64,000 bases of DNA from Rhodococcoides fascians A25f (GTDB lineage Bacteria; Actinomycetota; Actinomycetes; Mycobacteriales; Mycobacteriaceae): positions 930,001-994,000 of the forward strand of contig NZ_CP049744.1 in NCBI RefSeq assembly GCF_000760935.2, read 5' to 3'. The notes under the pieces are model-generated. The model was given only the letters and a program-made list of their open reading frames with translations, was not told the origin of the DNA and searched no databases. Below, piece after piece: positions 18,144-26,095 of this stretch. Both the position numbers and the translations under genes were made by a program. Position 1 is the stretch's first letter, and every line of letters starts with the position of its first letter.

Positions 18144-19265
18144 CTACGGCTGACTGTGGGCTCGACCGCTGGACCGGTACATCGATCCCGTGCTGTTTCG
18201 CTCGAGGAATCCGGTGTCGACGAGCTCGCGTCGTAGTGTTGCGTAGTCGTCGTCGAAGAGACTGCACAGCTCGTTGACGTGATGCTCTGTGGCCCAAGTC
18301 GTTTCGCTCATCTGGTCTGCGATCGCTTTCAGGAACGCGGGTCGATCACGGCTGTATCGAGACATCTCCGTCGGTGGGGGAGTCCTACGAGGGAGTTGCA
18401 GGAAGCTCTCGAACGTCGACCGGTCGATGACGAGCCCATCGTCGGTGCGAGACACGATCGACAGGGCGATCAGACGCGCGACCGCCTTGTTCAGCGCACG
18501 CTCGGCCAGCGAGGTGTGGGACCGAAGCGCGCCCAATGTCGAGACTCCACCGCCGATCGCGAACAGCACCGCTCGAAGATCCGCGTCCGCGAGAACGTGA
18601 AGAACGCCGGTTGCGTGATCCAGCAACGATGGATCGTCGTGAATGCCGATGGACTCGAATCGCACCGGAACGCCGGTTGCGGCAACCATCTCGTCGGTGA
18701 AATTCACGGGGCGGAGGGACTCGGTTCGTCTCCTGAGGAGGCCGATCGCCGTCGCGTTGCCCATGCCGAGTGCCGGTAGCGTCAACGTCTCGATGTCGTC
18801 GGCGGCGAAACGCAGGATGGCGTTCCACAGTGGGTTCGCGTCAGCGTGCCGCATCGCATTGTCGATAGCGACAACTCCGCCTGCCGCGACGTGGGGCCAC
18901 ACACAATGCAGGAACCGGGCATCTCTCACCAGAGAATCACTACCGATCCAGACCAGATCGAACGGACCGATGTCGTGTAGATGCCTCGCTGGTAGGTCGA
19001 ACACGGAACCCGAGATGGGTTCGAGGAAATCGAACTTGGGCTGGTTCCCTCGAACGAAATCTTCGACGCTCGAATCGTTGGGATCGGTGACAACGCTCCG
19101 AATTCGGGTAGAGACCATGGGTGCGGACAATTCGACCGCCCGCGTCAGCGCAATTGTGGCGCTTGCGGACGCGAGAGTCAGAATCCGTTGTGGTCGAACT
19201 ATTGTCGCCAGCGCGGCGAGGACCTCGGGTGCGTTCGTGGCGCGGTCGGTCGAGCTGGCAGACAC
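18144..19265 (-). CDS. Fusion of a class I methyltransferase-like domain with winged-helix and DUF2087 domains
   Basis: 373 residues. Residues 1-190 look like an O-methyltransferase Rossmann fold (RILTLASASATIALTRAVE, GPFDLVWIGSDSLVRDARF, AAGGVVAIDNAM), but the SAM-binding glycine loop is weak. A central helical part (about 230-290) reads like an HTH domain (AERALNKAVARLIALSIVSRT). The last 70 residues are DUF2087: RPAFLKAIADQM, TEHHVNELCSLFDDDYATLRREL, FLERNSTGSMYR. DUF2087 usually occurs alone or behind an HTH in putative regulators. A regulator with a degenerate enzyme domain as sensor is my inference. It is divergent from the TetR gene at 19375. Confidence 0.7.
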   Translation of the reverse strand: MSASSTDRATNAPEVLAALATIVRPQRILTLASASATIALTRAVELSAPMVSTRIRSVVTDPNDSSVEDFVRGNQPKFDFLEPISGSVFDLPARHLHDIGPFDLVWIGSDSLVRDARFLHCVWPHVAAGGVVAIDNAMRHADANPLWNAILRFAADDIETLTLPALGMGNATAIGLLRRRTESLRPVNFTDEMVAATGVPVRFESIGIHDDPSLLDHATGVLHVLADADLRAVLFAIGGGVSTLGALRSHTSLAERALNKAVARLIALSIVSRTDDGLVIDRSTFESFLQLPRRTPPPTEMSRYSRDRPAFLKAIADQMSETTWATEHHVNELCSLFDDDYATLRRELVDTGFLERNSTGSMYRSSGRAHSQP

Positions 19266-19359
19266 GGTTGACCCTTCTGATCGTCGATGAGGATGTTCAC
19301 CCTCTCACGGGTCGTGGAGCACGTGAACTGATTAAAAGAGGTGGGAGCAGTGGCCACGT

Positions 19360-19384
19360 GATACGGTACGAAACGTGCCGTATC
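19360..19384. promoter_or_regulatory. TetR-type palindrome over promoter and start codon
   Basis: GATACGGTACG (19360-19370), AAA, then CGTGCCGTATC (19374-19384): 10 of 11 positions are symmetric. TACGGT (19362-19367) inside the left arm is a TANNNT -10 seven bases before the GTG start at 19375. A repressor bound here would block RNA polymerase on a leaderless promoter. Confidence 0.6.
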
Positions 19385-20070
19385 GTAATGGGAACGAGGA
19401 ACGTGAGCAGCCGTCCACGTCCGTAGGGCGTCCGCGGGACGTGGAACGGGAAGCCGAAATTCTGAACGCAGTCATCGGCCTGCTGGGTGAAGTCGGCTAC
19501 GACGCCGTGACATTCGAGGGGGTCGCACGTAGAGCCGGAGCGTCGAAAGCGACTCTGTACCGACGCTGGAAGACCAAGCGCGACATGGTTATCGCAGCTG
19601 TCAAAGCCGGTCCGGCGCAGCGCGTCGACTCGGACGAGATCGACACAGGAACCTTGCGGGGAGACCTCCTGGCGCTGTGTGCGCGCCTGCGGCACAGCAT
19701 GACTGCCGCTGACAGCTCGATGCCGTTACTACTCCTCCAAGCCGGGCTCGAGGACCCTGACCTGTGCGAGGAGATCGAGCGAGCGACCGGTCCCACCGGT
19801 TCGCGGCTCCCGAATTCGGTACTCGATGCTGCGATACGCCGCGGTGAGCTGCCCGAGGGGGCGGACCCGTTTCCATTCGAGGAAGTGGTCGGCTCGGTGG
19901 TTCTGCTTCGGCGCCTCAATGGGCTCTCGATCGATGACAGCTACCTCGCATCGCTGATCGATTCGGTTGTCATCCCCGCCTTGAAGGCCTCGGCACTCAC
20001 GACCCGCCGGCTTCCACCGGGGATCTTCTCCGGCCACCCCGATCACAGAACGAACGAGGAGCAACGATGA
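19375..20070 (+). CDS. TetR/AcrR-family transcriptional regulator
   Basis: 231 residues from GTG 19375. The N-terminal HTH is clear: REAEILNAVIGLLGEVGYDAVTFEGVARRAGASKATLYRRWKTKRDMV, residues about 23-70. It is preceded by a basic SVGRPRD arm that other starts would remove. The C-terminal ligand domain is of the AcrR/TetR_C type (LLLQAGLEDPDLCEEIERATGPTG). A palindrome covers its own start, so autoregulation is expected. Its stop overlaps the start of the hydrolase gene (ATGA at 20067-20070), which makes that enzyme its likely target. Confidence 0.9.
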   Translation: MPYRNGNEEREQPSTSVGRPRDVEREAEILNAVIGLLGEVGYDAVTFEGVARRAGASKATLYRRWKTKRDMVIAAVKAGPAQRVDSDEIDTGTLRGDLLALCARLRHSMTAADSSMPLLLLQAGLEDPDLCEEIERATGPTGSRLPNSVLDAAIRRGELPEGADPFPFEEVVGSVVLLRRLNGLSIDDSYLASLIDSVVIPALKASALTTRRLPPGIFSGHPDHRTNEEQR

Positions 20071-20972
20071 CCGACATGAAGATCGACGATTTCGACTACA
20101 CGATGATTGCGGTCGACGAAGAGGTCGAATCGAGTGTCGCCGTGGCAGGCAACGGCCCGGCACTGGTTCTGCTGCATGGCTTTCCGCAGACCCACTACAT
20201 GTGGCGAGATGTCGCGCGTGAACTGGCGTCCCGCTTCACCGTCGTCGTGCCCGATCTCCGTGGATACGGCGCCAGCTCGAAGCCGGCCGAGCGTGATGCA
20301 GCGACCTATTCGAAGCGCACCATGGCGAGGGACGTCGTGCGGGTGACGCAGTCACTCGGGTTCGAGCGGTTCGGGTTGGTGGGCCACGATCGCGGCGCGC
20401 TCGTGGGCGTTCGTGCGGCACTCGATCACCCGTCGGCGGTGCAGTACCTGGGCATCCTGGATGTGCTGCCGACGGCGGATACCTGGGAAGTTCTGCGGGG
20501 AATCGACGCGAAGGTGGCCTGGCACCTGTACTTGATGGCGCAGCCTGCGGGGTTGCCGGAGCGGATGATTCGGGCCGTTGCTGCCGAATTCTTCGGTTCT
20601 TTTCTCGACGCGTGGGACCCCGACGGCTCGACGTTCTCGGCCGAAGTCCGTCAGCACTACATCGACAGCTCGGTGGCCGCAGTCGACTCCATCGTTGCCG
20701 ACTACCGAGCGACTGCCGGCATCGACCTCGAGATGGATCTACAGGACCGCATCGACGGCAGGCGTCTCGCCATGCCCGTAGGGGTGATATCTCAGGACTG
20801 GGGTTCGCAACTGGGCTTCGACGCGGCCGCGCTCTGGGGTGCCTGGGCACCTGATCTGACCTACGAGGCCATCGACGCAGGCCACTTCATGGCGGAGGAG
20901 AAGCCGACAGAGATCGCGCGCTTCATCACCCGTTTGACCGAGCGCGCCGAGGTGTCATCGGTGCCGTCATAG
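20067..20972 (+). CDS. Alpha/beta hydrolase, haloacetate-dehalogenase/epoxide-hydrolase branch
   Basis: 301 residues. Signs: HGFPQTHYMW (37-46), DLRGYGASSKP, nucleophile Asp108 in GHDRG, acid Asp132 in ILDVLPT, and His273 in DAGHFMAEEKP. The cap segment AWHLYLMAQPAGLPERM matches fluoroacetate dehalogenase, whose halide pocket uses a His-Trp pair. Here His153 is present but the Trp position is Leu154, so fluoride release is doubtful and a chloro/bromo acid, epoxide or other ester substrate is possible. It is translationally coupled to the TetR gene and overlaps the convergent HxlR gene by six bases. Confidence 0.82.
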   Translation: MTDMKIDDFDYTMIAVDEEVESSVAVAGNGPALVLLHGFPQTHYMWRDVARELASRFTVVVPDLRGYGASSKPAERDAATYSKRTMARDVVRVTQSLGFERFGLVGHDRGALVGVRAALDHPSAVQYLGILDVLPTADTWEVLRGIDAKVAWHLYLMAQPAGLPERMIRAVAAEFFGSFLDAWDPDGSTFSAEVRQHYIDSSVAAVDSIVADYRATAGIDLEMDLQDRIDGRRLAMPVGVISQDWGSQLGFDAAALWGAWAPDLTYEAIDAGHFMAEEKPTEIARFITRLTERAEVSSVPS

Positions 20973-21335
20973 GGCATCGAATCGGTCTCGCGCTCGCTCG
21001 ATGTCGTCCATATGCGCGGTTGCCCACGCCAGCAGTACGTCGACGGGAGCCCGAAGCGTTTTGCCCAGGGACGTGATTCGATATTCCACCGCCACCGGCC
21101 GGGTGCTCAGAACCGTGCGTTCGATGATCCCGTTGCGTTCGAGCTTACGCAGAGTTGTGGTGAGCGACTTTTGAGTCACCTCAGGAATCGCGCGCCGGAG
21201 ATCGTTGAATCGGCAGGGGCGCTCGCACAATTCGTTCAGTACTTGCAGCGACCATTTGTCGAGCACCTGATCCAGCAGTTCACGATGCGGGGCGGTGATC
21301 GTCAGTTCTGCGTTGCCGTCGGCGGTATCGGTCAT
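20967..21335 (-). CDS. HxlR-family winged-helix regulator
   Basis: 122 residues. The HxlR fold is plain: LLDQVLDKWSLQVLNELCERPCRFNDLRRAIPEVTQKSLTTTLRKLERNGIIERTV, then PVAVEYRITSLGKTL. HxlR regulators are dimers that often sense reactive electrophiles. This one has a Cys pair near 37-41 (ELCERPC) and no conserved N-terminal redox cysteine. It is divergent from the RidA-like gene, with a palindrome between them. Confidence 0.9.
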   Translation of the reverse strand: MTDTADGNAELTITAPHRELLDQVLDKWSLQVLNELCERPCRFNDLRRAIPEVTQKSLTTTLRKLERNGIIERTVLSTRPVAVEYRITSLGKTLRAPVDVLLAWATAHMDDIERARDRFDAL

Positions 21336-21369
21336 GAAACCAGGTTCCCTTGAAGTGCCCTTTGTGTAC

Positions 21370-21390
21370 CAGGTATCAACGTTATACCTG
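21370..21390. promoter_or_regulatory. HxlR-type operator CAGGTAT-N7-ATACCTG
   Basis: A perfect 7-bp inverted repeat in the 79-bp gap between the HxlR and RidA-like genes, 25 bases before the RidA start. The size (21 bp) and A/T-flanked arms suit an HxlR dimer. Confidence 0.6.
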
Positions 21391-21414
21391 AATTTCTACG
21401 ACGAAGGGAACACC

Positions 21415-21825
21415 TTGAGCGTCATTCGATTCACCCCGTCCGGCATGATGCAACCCACCCCGTATCACCACGTGGCGGTGGGTCAGGGTTCTCGACATGT
21501 CCACGTCAGCGGCCAGATTGCACGGAACGGTGACGGGTCGGCGGTCGCCGAGAACGACCTGGCCGGGCAGGTCGCGCAGGCGCTCCGCAATACCGCGATC
21601 GGATTGACCGGTGCCGGAGCGACATTCGAGGATGTTCTGCGGTTGACGTTCTACGTCACGCGTTGGGCTCCCGAGCTGATCGGCGAGTTCATGGACGGCG
21701 TCACGCGCGTCGCCGACGAGATCGGACTGCCGACTCCGATGCCACCGGCATCGCTGATCGGAGTGGACTATTTGTTCGAGCCCGACGTACTCGTCGAGGT
21801 CGAGGCGACGGCCATTCTGGACTGA
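21415..21825 (+). CDS. RidA/YjgF-family enamine/imine deaminase-like protein
   Basis: 136 residues from TTG 21415, chosen because GAAGGGA lies six bases upstream and the family starts there; an upstream in-frame extension would cross the operator. Family marks: VSGQIARNGDGS, DLAGQVAQALRNTAIGLTGAGATFEDVLRLTFYVT and PASLIGVDYLFEPDVLVEVEATAI. RidA proteins hydrolyse reactive enamines/imines. The Arg that anchors the substrate carboxylate in archetypal RidA does not appear in the usual place (IGVDYL instead of a VxR motif), so it may belong to an Rid2-7-type subgroup. Likely controlled by the divergent HxlR regulator. Confidence 0.85.
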   Translation: MSVIRFTPSGMMQPTPYHHVAVGQGSRHVHVSGQIARNGDGSAVAENDLAGQVAQALRNTAIGLTGAGATFEDVLRLTFYVTRWAPELIGEFMDGVTRVADEIGLPTPMPPASLIGVDYLFEPDVLVEVEATAILD

Positions 21826-21895
21826 CCCGCCGACCGGTGATTTCTCGTCGGTGCGTAGGTCGATACTGACAAACCCACCCGACCTCAGGAGTGAC

Positions 21896-22453
21896 ATGGC
21901 CGTTCTGACGTACAACATGATCGTTTCCCTCGATGGCTTCGTCGAGGACTCTGCAGGCAGTCTCGATTACGCCATGCCCGACGCGGAGACGCATCGATTC
22001 TTCAATCGTCAGACGGAGGAGACCGCGGCCTTCCTGTTCGGCCGTCGAATGTACGAGGCCATGGAGGACTTCTGGACGGCCCCGGAACGCGCCGACGGCG
22101 AGGATATCGAGGCGGAGTTCGCACGGCTGTACGTAGACACGCCGCGCACGGTCTTCTCCGACACCCTCGACTCCGTTGCCGACGGGTGTCGGTTGGTGCG
22201 CAGTGCCGATGCAGTCGCGGAGGTTCAGCGGATCAAACGAGAGACCGAGGGCACCATAGCCGTCGCCGGTGCCGCACTGGCGAAGTCGCTGGTCGACGAG
22301 ATCGATCAATTCGAGGTCATCCTCCTGCCGACCATCCTCGGCGGCGGGAAGCCCTACTTTCCGGTCGGGCAGCACCTCGACCTGGCTCTGGAAGAGCACC
22401 GAGTGTTCGCGGCCTCCGGGTGGGTCTACATGCGCTACAGCGTCTCTCGCTGA
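21896..22453 (+). CDS. Dihydrofolate-reductase-family (RibD C-terminal-like) protein
   Basis: 185 residues from ATG 21896, with CAGGAG six bases upstream. Marks of the RibD C-terminal/DHFR-like fold: YNMIVSLDGFVEDSAG, LFGRRMYEAMEDFW, TIAVAGAALAKSLVDEIDQFEVILLPTILGGGKPYF. These NADPH-dependent reductases are rarely characterised. Substrate unknown. It follows the RidA-like gene by 70 bp on the same strand. Confidence 0.88.
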   Translation: MAVLTYNMIVSLDGFVEDSAGSLDYAMPDAETHRFFNRQTEETAAFLFGRRMYEAMEDFWTAPERADGEDIEAEFARLYVDTPRTVFSDTLDSVADGCRLVRSADAVAEVQRIKRETEGTIAVAGAALAKSLVDEIDQFEVILLPTILGGGKPYFPVGQHLDLALEEHRVFAASGWVYMRYSVSR

Positions 22454-22492
22454 CTTCGGCCCAGTCCATCGAGCACAGCGCACAATGAACAC

Positions 22493-23716
22493 ATGAGCTC
22501 CGGACATCGTCGCACTTGGTGGACCCTTCCCTCGCATCAGCTGTGGCTCGACACCGAATCGTCTCGTCTTCTCGATTTCGGAACCTCGCTCGAGCACCCT
22601 GCCGGTGGCGCTGTGTGGTTGGACAATCGAGGGAACCCCGATCTCGATCACCCGGCCCTGACGTACATCACCGCACGGATGGCGCACGTGCACTTCTTGG
22701 CGTCGCTCCAGGGGCATCCCGGGTCTCGCAGGAAAGCCGATCGAGTGTTCGACGGCCTACTGACGACGTTGCGGGACAGCACGAACGGCGGCTGGTTCGA
22801 GTCCAGCGCCGACGCGACCTCGCCCGATGCTGTCAAGAACGCGTACACACATGCGTTCGTGGTGCTGGCCGCTTCGGCTGCCGCCGCCGCGGGGCACCCT
22901 GATGGTCGCAGTCTTCTCGACGATGCCCTCGACATCGTGGCCGCACGTTTTTGGGACGAGAACTACGGAATGTGTGCGGACACATGGAATGCCGACTGGA
23001 CCGAACTCGACGACTACCGCGGAATCAACGCCAACATGCACATGGTCGAAGCGCTGTTGGCTGCCGTCGATGCGGGTGCGCCCACGATCTGGCGTGAACG
23101 CGCAGTACGCATCTGCGACAACGTATGTACGTGGGCTGCGGCCAACGACTGGCGCATTCCGGAACACTTCACTGCAGAATGGATTCCGCAGCTCGAGTAC
23201 AACAGCGACGACACCGCCAACCAGTTCAAGCCGTACGGGGCGACGGTGGGTCACGGATTCGAGTGGGCACGACTTCTGGTGCAGGCCAGCATGGTTGCGA
23301 CCAGCGCCCACGGCCACGACTATGTCGAGTCGGCGAAGTCTCTGTATCACCGAGCGGCGCTGGATGGCTGGCAACCCGGCCCGACCCCGGGGTTCGTCTA
23401 CACCACCGACTGGTCCGGACGTCCCGTGGTGACCGAGCGCCTGCACTGGGTGCTGTGCGAGGCGATCGCCGCCGCCGCGACACTGGGGCGTCACACCGGA
23501 GAAGATCGGTACGACAACGACTATGGCGAATGGTGGGACGTTGCGGCCGACTCCTTCATCGACCGCGTCGGCGGCTCCTGGCACCACGAACTCGATTCCG
23601 ACAATGTTCCGGCTGCGACGGTGTGGAGCGGCAAACCCGATCTATATCACGCCGTTCAGGCGACGTGGATCAGTCGATACGAGCTTCGCTCCAGTCTCCT
23701 GGCCTCATTCGGATAG
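22493..23716 (+). CDS. AGE-family sugar isomerase of YihS type (mannose or sulfoquinovose isomerase)
   Basis: 407 residues, alpha/alpha six-barrel. The sequence runs parallel to Salmonella YihS over its whole length. Its active-site residues have counterparts: Arg62 (ITARMAHV), His183 (NANMHMVEA), His254 and Glu257 (GHGFEWARL), and His386 (DLYHAVQA). YihS interconverts aldoses and ketoses (mannose/fructose, and sulfoquinovose/sulfofructose). None of the other sulfoquinovose genes (sulfofructose kinase, aldolase, SQ glycosidase) is nearby, so mannose/fructose isomerisation is the safer call. The start is ATG 22493; a CACAAT box six bases before it may allow a leaderless mRNA. Confidence 0.85.
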   Translation: MSSGHRRTWWTLPSHQLWLDTESSRLLDFGTSLEHPAGGAVWLDNRGNPDLDHPALTYITARMAHVHFLASLQGHPGSRRKADRVFDGLLTTLRDSTNGGWFESSADATSPDAVKNAYTHAFVVLAASAAAAAGHPDGRSLLDDALDIVAARFWDENYGMCADTWNADWTELDDYRGINANMHMVEALLAAVDAGAPTIWRERAVRICDNVCTWAAANDWRIPEHFTAEWIPQLEYNSDDTANQFKPYGATVGHGFEWARLLVQASMVATSAHGHDYVESAKSLYHRAALDGWQPGPTPGFVYTTDWSGRPVVTERLHWVLCEAIAAAATLGRHTGEDRYDNDYGEWWDVAADSFIDRVGGSWHHELDSDNVPAATVWSGKPDLYHAVQATWISRYELRSSLLASFG

Positions 23717-23794
23717 CCTCTCGCCGCACGCGCTCGCGCCAGATCAGGGTGTTCCCGGATGTGCGTCACCGTCGTGTCGGACCATTATGGAGTG

Positions 23795-24253
23795 ATGGCT
23801 CGAATACTGCGTCCACCTGCCGCGCATCGCACCGTCGCGTACCTTCTCGCACTGTCGAGCGCAGTCTTTGCCGCTGTGCACGTAGCGTGGGCTGCCGGTT
23901 GGCGCGGTGGTGTTCCAGCGGAGATCGCGCCCATCGGTGAACGGCCGGTGTTCCTCGCCTACGACCTCATCGCGACCGCGATCATCGCCATTGGAGCGGG
24001 ACTGTTCGCCTGGTTCGGAACCGGCATCGAATCGACCGTGTGGCATCGGCGCGTGACGTGGGCGATGTTGGTCGGATCGTGCTTGGCTTTGGCTCGCGGT
24101 GTCCCCGCGCTGATGCTCGATGTCGTCACGCTCGCACGAGGTGATCAGGTGCAGACAGTCGGGATCATCGCCGACATCTGGTTCGGTGTAGTCGGCATCG
24201 GAGGATTCGTGATCGCAAGATCAGCGCGGAAGCTGCAGTCGACGCGCAGTTAG
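23795..24253 (+). CDS. Small four-helix membrane protein, DUF3995 family
   Basis: 152 residues from ATG 23795; an in-frame ATG at 23759 is possible. Four hydrophobic helices are visible (about 11-30, 48-68, 82-104, 126-145). The HVAWAAGW motif after the first helix and the MLVGSCLALARG segment are typical of DUF3995. Function unknown. It follows the isomerase gene by 78 bp. Confidence 0.75.
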   Translation: MARILRPPAAHRTVAYLLALSSAVFAAVHVAWAAGWRGGVPAEIAPIGERPVFLAYDLIATAIIAIGAGLFAWFGTGIESTVWHRRVTWAMLVGSCLALARGVPALMLDVVTLARGDQVQTVGIIADIWFGVVGIGGFVIARSARKLQSTRS

Positions 24254-24382
24254 AACGCGCTGTCGAGAAGTGCACCGTCGGCACGTCTCGACCGAGAATG
24301 CATCAGCTGGACGTCCGGTGTTCAGATGTTGTTGTGTGCGCTCTATACCCTGGCGAGATCATCCCATCTCGAAGGGCAGATC

Positions 24383-25276
24383 ATGGAGCTCAGGCATCTG
24401 ACGGCGTTCATTGCCCTCTCCGAAGAACTGCATTTCGGACGCGCCGCCGCTCGCCTGCACCTCACCCAGCCGTCGTTGAGCGCCCAATTGCAGAAGCTGG
24501 AGAAGTCGCTGGGAGTGACGTTGGTGGCCAGGACGTCGCACGAGGTGACGCTGACACGAGCGGGTCGCGAATTCGAGAGTCAGGCGCGGCTCATAGTTCG
24601 ACAGATGGACACGGCGGCCAGGGTCACCCGGGCGGTCGCGACCGGTGAGGAACGGTCTCTCAACATCGGTTACAACTTGCCGGCCAGTCGGCACGTACTG
24701 CCCGACGCCCTGGCCCGGATGAATCGCGATCACTCGGACGTCGTGGTTTCGCTGTGGGAGAAGCGAACCGGCCCACAGTTGACGGCTCTGAAAGACGGCA
24801 CTCTCGATGTTGCGCTCGTCTACGGCCGCCCTGGATCGGGGGAGTTCAGGCATCGCCGGGTGCTGCAGGGTTTACCGCTTGTCGCCGTGGTCGGCAGGAA
24901 ACACAGTTGGGCAGGTCTGTCCCGAGTTCCGTTCGCGGACTTGGCAGGTCAATCCTGCATCTTGTTCGACCGAGAGCAGTGCCCGGCGATGTACGACTCC
25001 ATTTTCGCGGCGGCCGCCGACAACCGCATCGGACTCCATGTGGCTCAGACTGCCGATGACCCAGGTGCGACGGCTCACGTGGTGTCGGTGAAGCCATTGG
25101 TCGGGTTCGCGTCGTGGTCGCGGGCGACCTCGGCGGGGATGGGAGCCGTTGGGTCGAACACAGTGGCCGTCAAGCTGTTCGATCCAGTCCCGACAATCGA
25201 TCTGTATCTCGTCTGGCGAGGCAACGAGTGCAACCCCGCAGTCGACGCTTTCGTGCGTTGTATCGAACCGGCGTGA
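24383..25276 (+). CDS. LysR-family transcriptional regulator
   Basis: 297 residues from ATG 24383, with GAAGGG seven bases upstream. The N-terminal HTH (MELRHLTAFIALSEELHFGRAAARLHLTQPSLSAQLQKLEKSLG) is classical LysR, followed by a periplasmic-binding-like effector domain. The target is uncertain. LysR regulators usually act on a divergent neighbour, but here the upstream neighbour is the DUF3995 gene on the same strand and the next gene is the convergent ABC permease, whose stop abuts this one. Confidence 0.92.
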   Translation: MELRHLTAFIALSEELHFGRAAARLHLTQPSLSAQLQKLEKSLGVTLVARTSHEVTLTRAGREFESQARLIVRQMDTAARVTRAVATGEERSLNIGYNLPASRHVLPDALARMNRDHSDVVVSLWEKRTGPQLTALKDGTLDVALVYGRPGSGEFRHRRVLQGLPLVAVVGRKHSWAGLSRVPFADLAGQSCILFDREQCPAMYDSIFAAAADNRIGLHVAQTADDPGATAHVVSVKPLVGFASWSRATSAGMGAVGSNTVAVKLFDPVPTIDLYLVWRGNECNPAVDAFVRCIEPA

Positions 25277-26095
25277 TCACTTCAGGCCCGACCTGACGAA
25301 CGCGTCGACGATGTGCCGTTGCAGAACGACGTAGAGCAGGAACACCGGTAGGCACGCCATTCCTGCGACAGCCATCATCGGTCCCCAGTCGGTGCCCTCG
25401 GTGCCCATGAAGCTACGCAGACCCAGTTGCAGGACGGCGTTGCTTCGCTGCAGTACCACTGCAGGCCAGAAATATTCGTTCCAGGAGTTGACGAACAACA
25501 GGATCGACAGGGCTGCGAGTGCGGGCCTGAGGTTGGGGACCACCACAGTCCACAGGATCGACCACGAGGAACGTCCATCCATTTGTGCGGCCGAGATCAG
25601 CTCTTTCGGAAAGCCTGCCATGTGTTGACGAAGCAACAGCACGGCCAATGCGGAACAGAGTGTGGGCACGACGACGCCTGCGAGGGTGTTGATGAGCCCC
25701 AGCTGATACAGCAGAACGTAGTTCGGCAACATCGTCACCTGGAACGGCACCAGCCACGTGCCGACGAACGCGAGGTACAGCAACTTCTGGAACCGGAACG
25801 TGTACATCGCGAAGGCGTACGACGCCAAGACAGCGATCAGCAGCTGCGCCGTCGACGACGCGAGCGCAACGGCAAACGTGTTGCCCAACAGACCGAACAG
25901 GTCCACCTTGTCCGCCGCGTCGACATAGTTGGACACTGAGAGGGGCCACGGCACGGGGGAGAGCGAATAGACGTCGTCGGGGCGGCGCAACGACGTCGCG
26001 AACAACCAGTAGATCGGAAACGCGCACGCCAGCGCGGTGATGCCGAGAATCAGATGTCCGCGTACGCGGCCGATATCAATCGTCATGAAAGGCAA
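25277..26095 (-). CDS. ABC sugar/glycerophosphodiester permease, UgpE type
   Basis: 272 residues, last gene of a five-gene operon. Six membrane helices, and the cytoplasmic EAA loop reads SAAQMDGRSSWSILWTVVVPNLRPALA (residues about 165-190), the site that docks the ATPase. Family CUT1 (MalG/UgpE). It overlaps the preceding permease by 20 bases if the ATG at 26095 is used; ATG 26086 would shorten the overlap. It forms the membrane channel with the 26076 gene. Confidence 0.93.
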   Translation of the reverse strand: MPFMTIDIGRVRGHLILGITALACAFPIYWLFATSLRRPDDVYSLSPVPWPLSVSNYVDAADKVDLFGLLGNTFAVALASSTAQLLIAVLASYAFAMYTFRFQKLLYLAFVGTWLVPFQVTMLPNYVLLYQLGLINTLAGVVVPTLCSALAVLLLRQHMAGFPKELISAAQMDGRSSWSILWTVVVPNLRPALAALSILLFVNSWNEYFWPAVVLQRSNAVLQLGLRSFMGTEGTDWGPMMAVAGMACLPVFLLYVVLQRHIVDAFVRSGLK

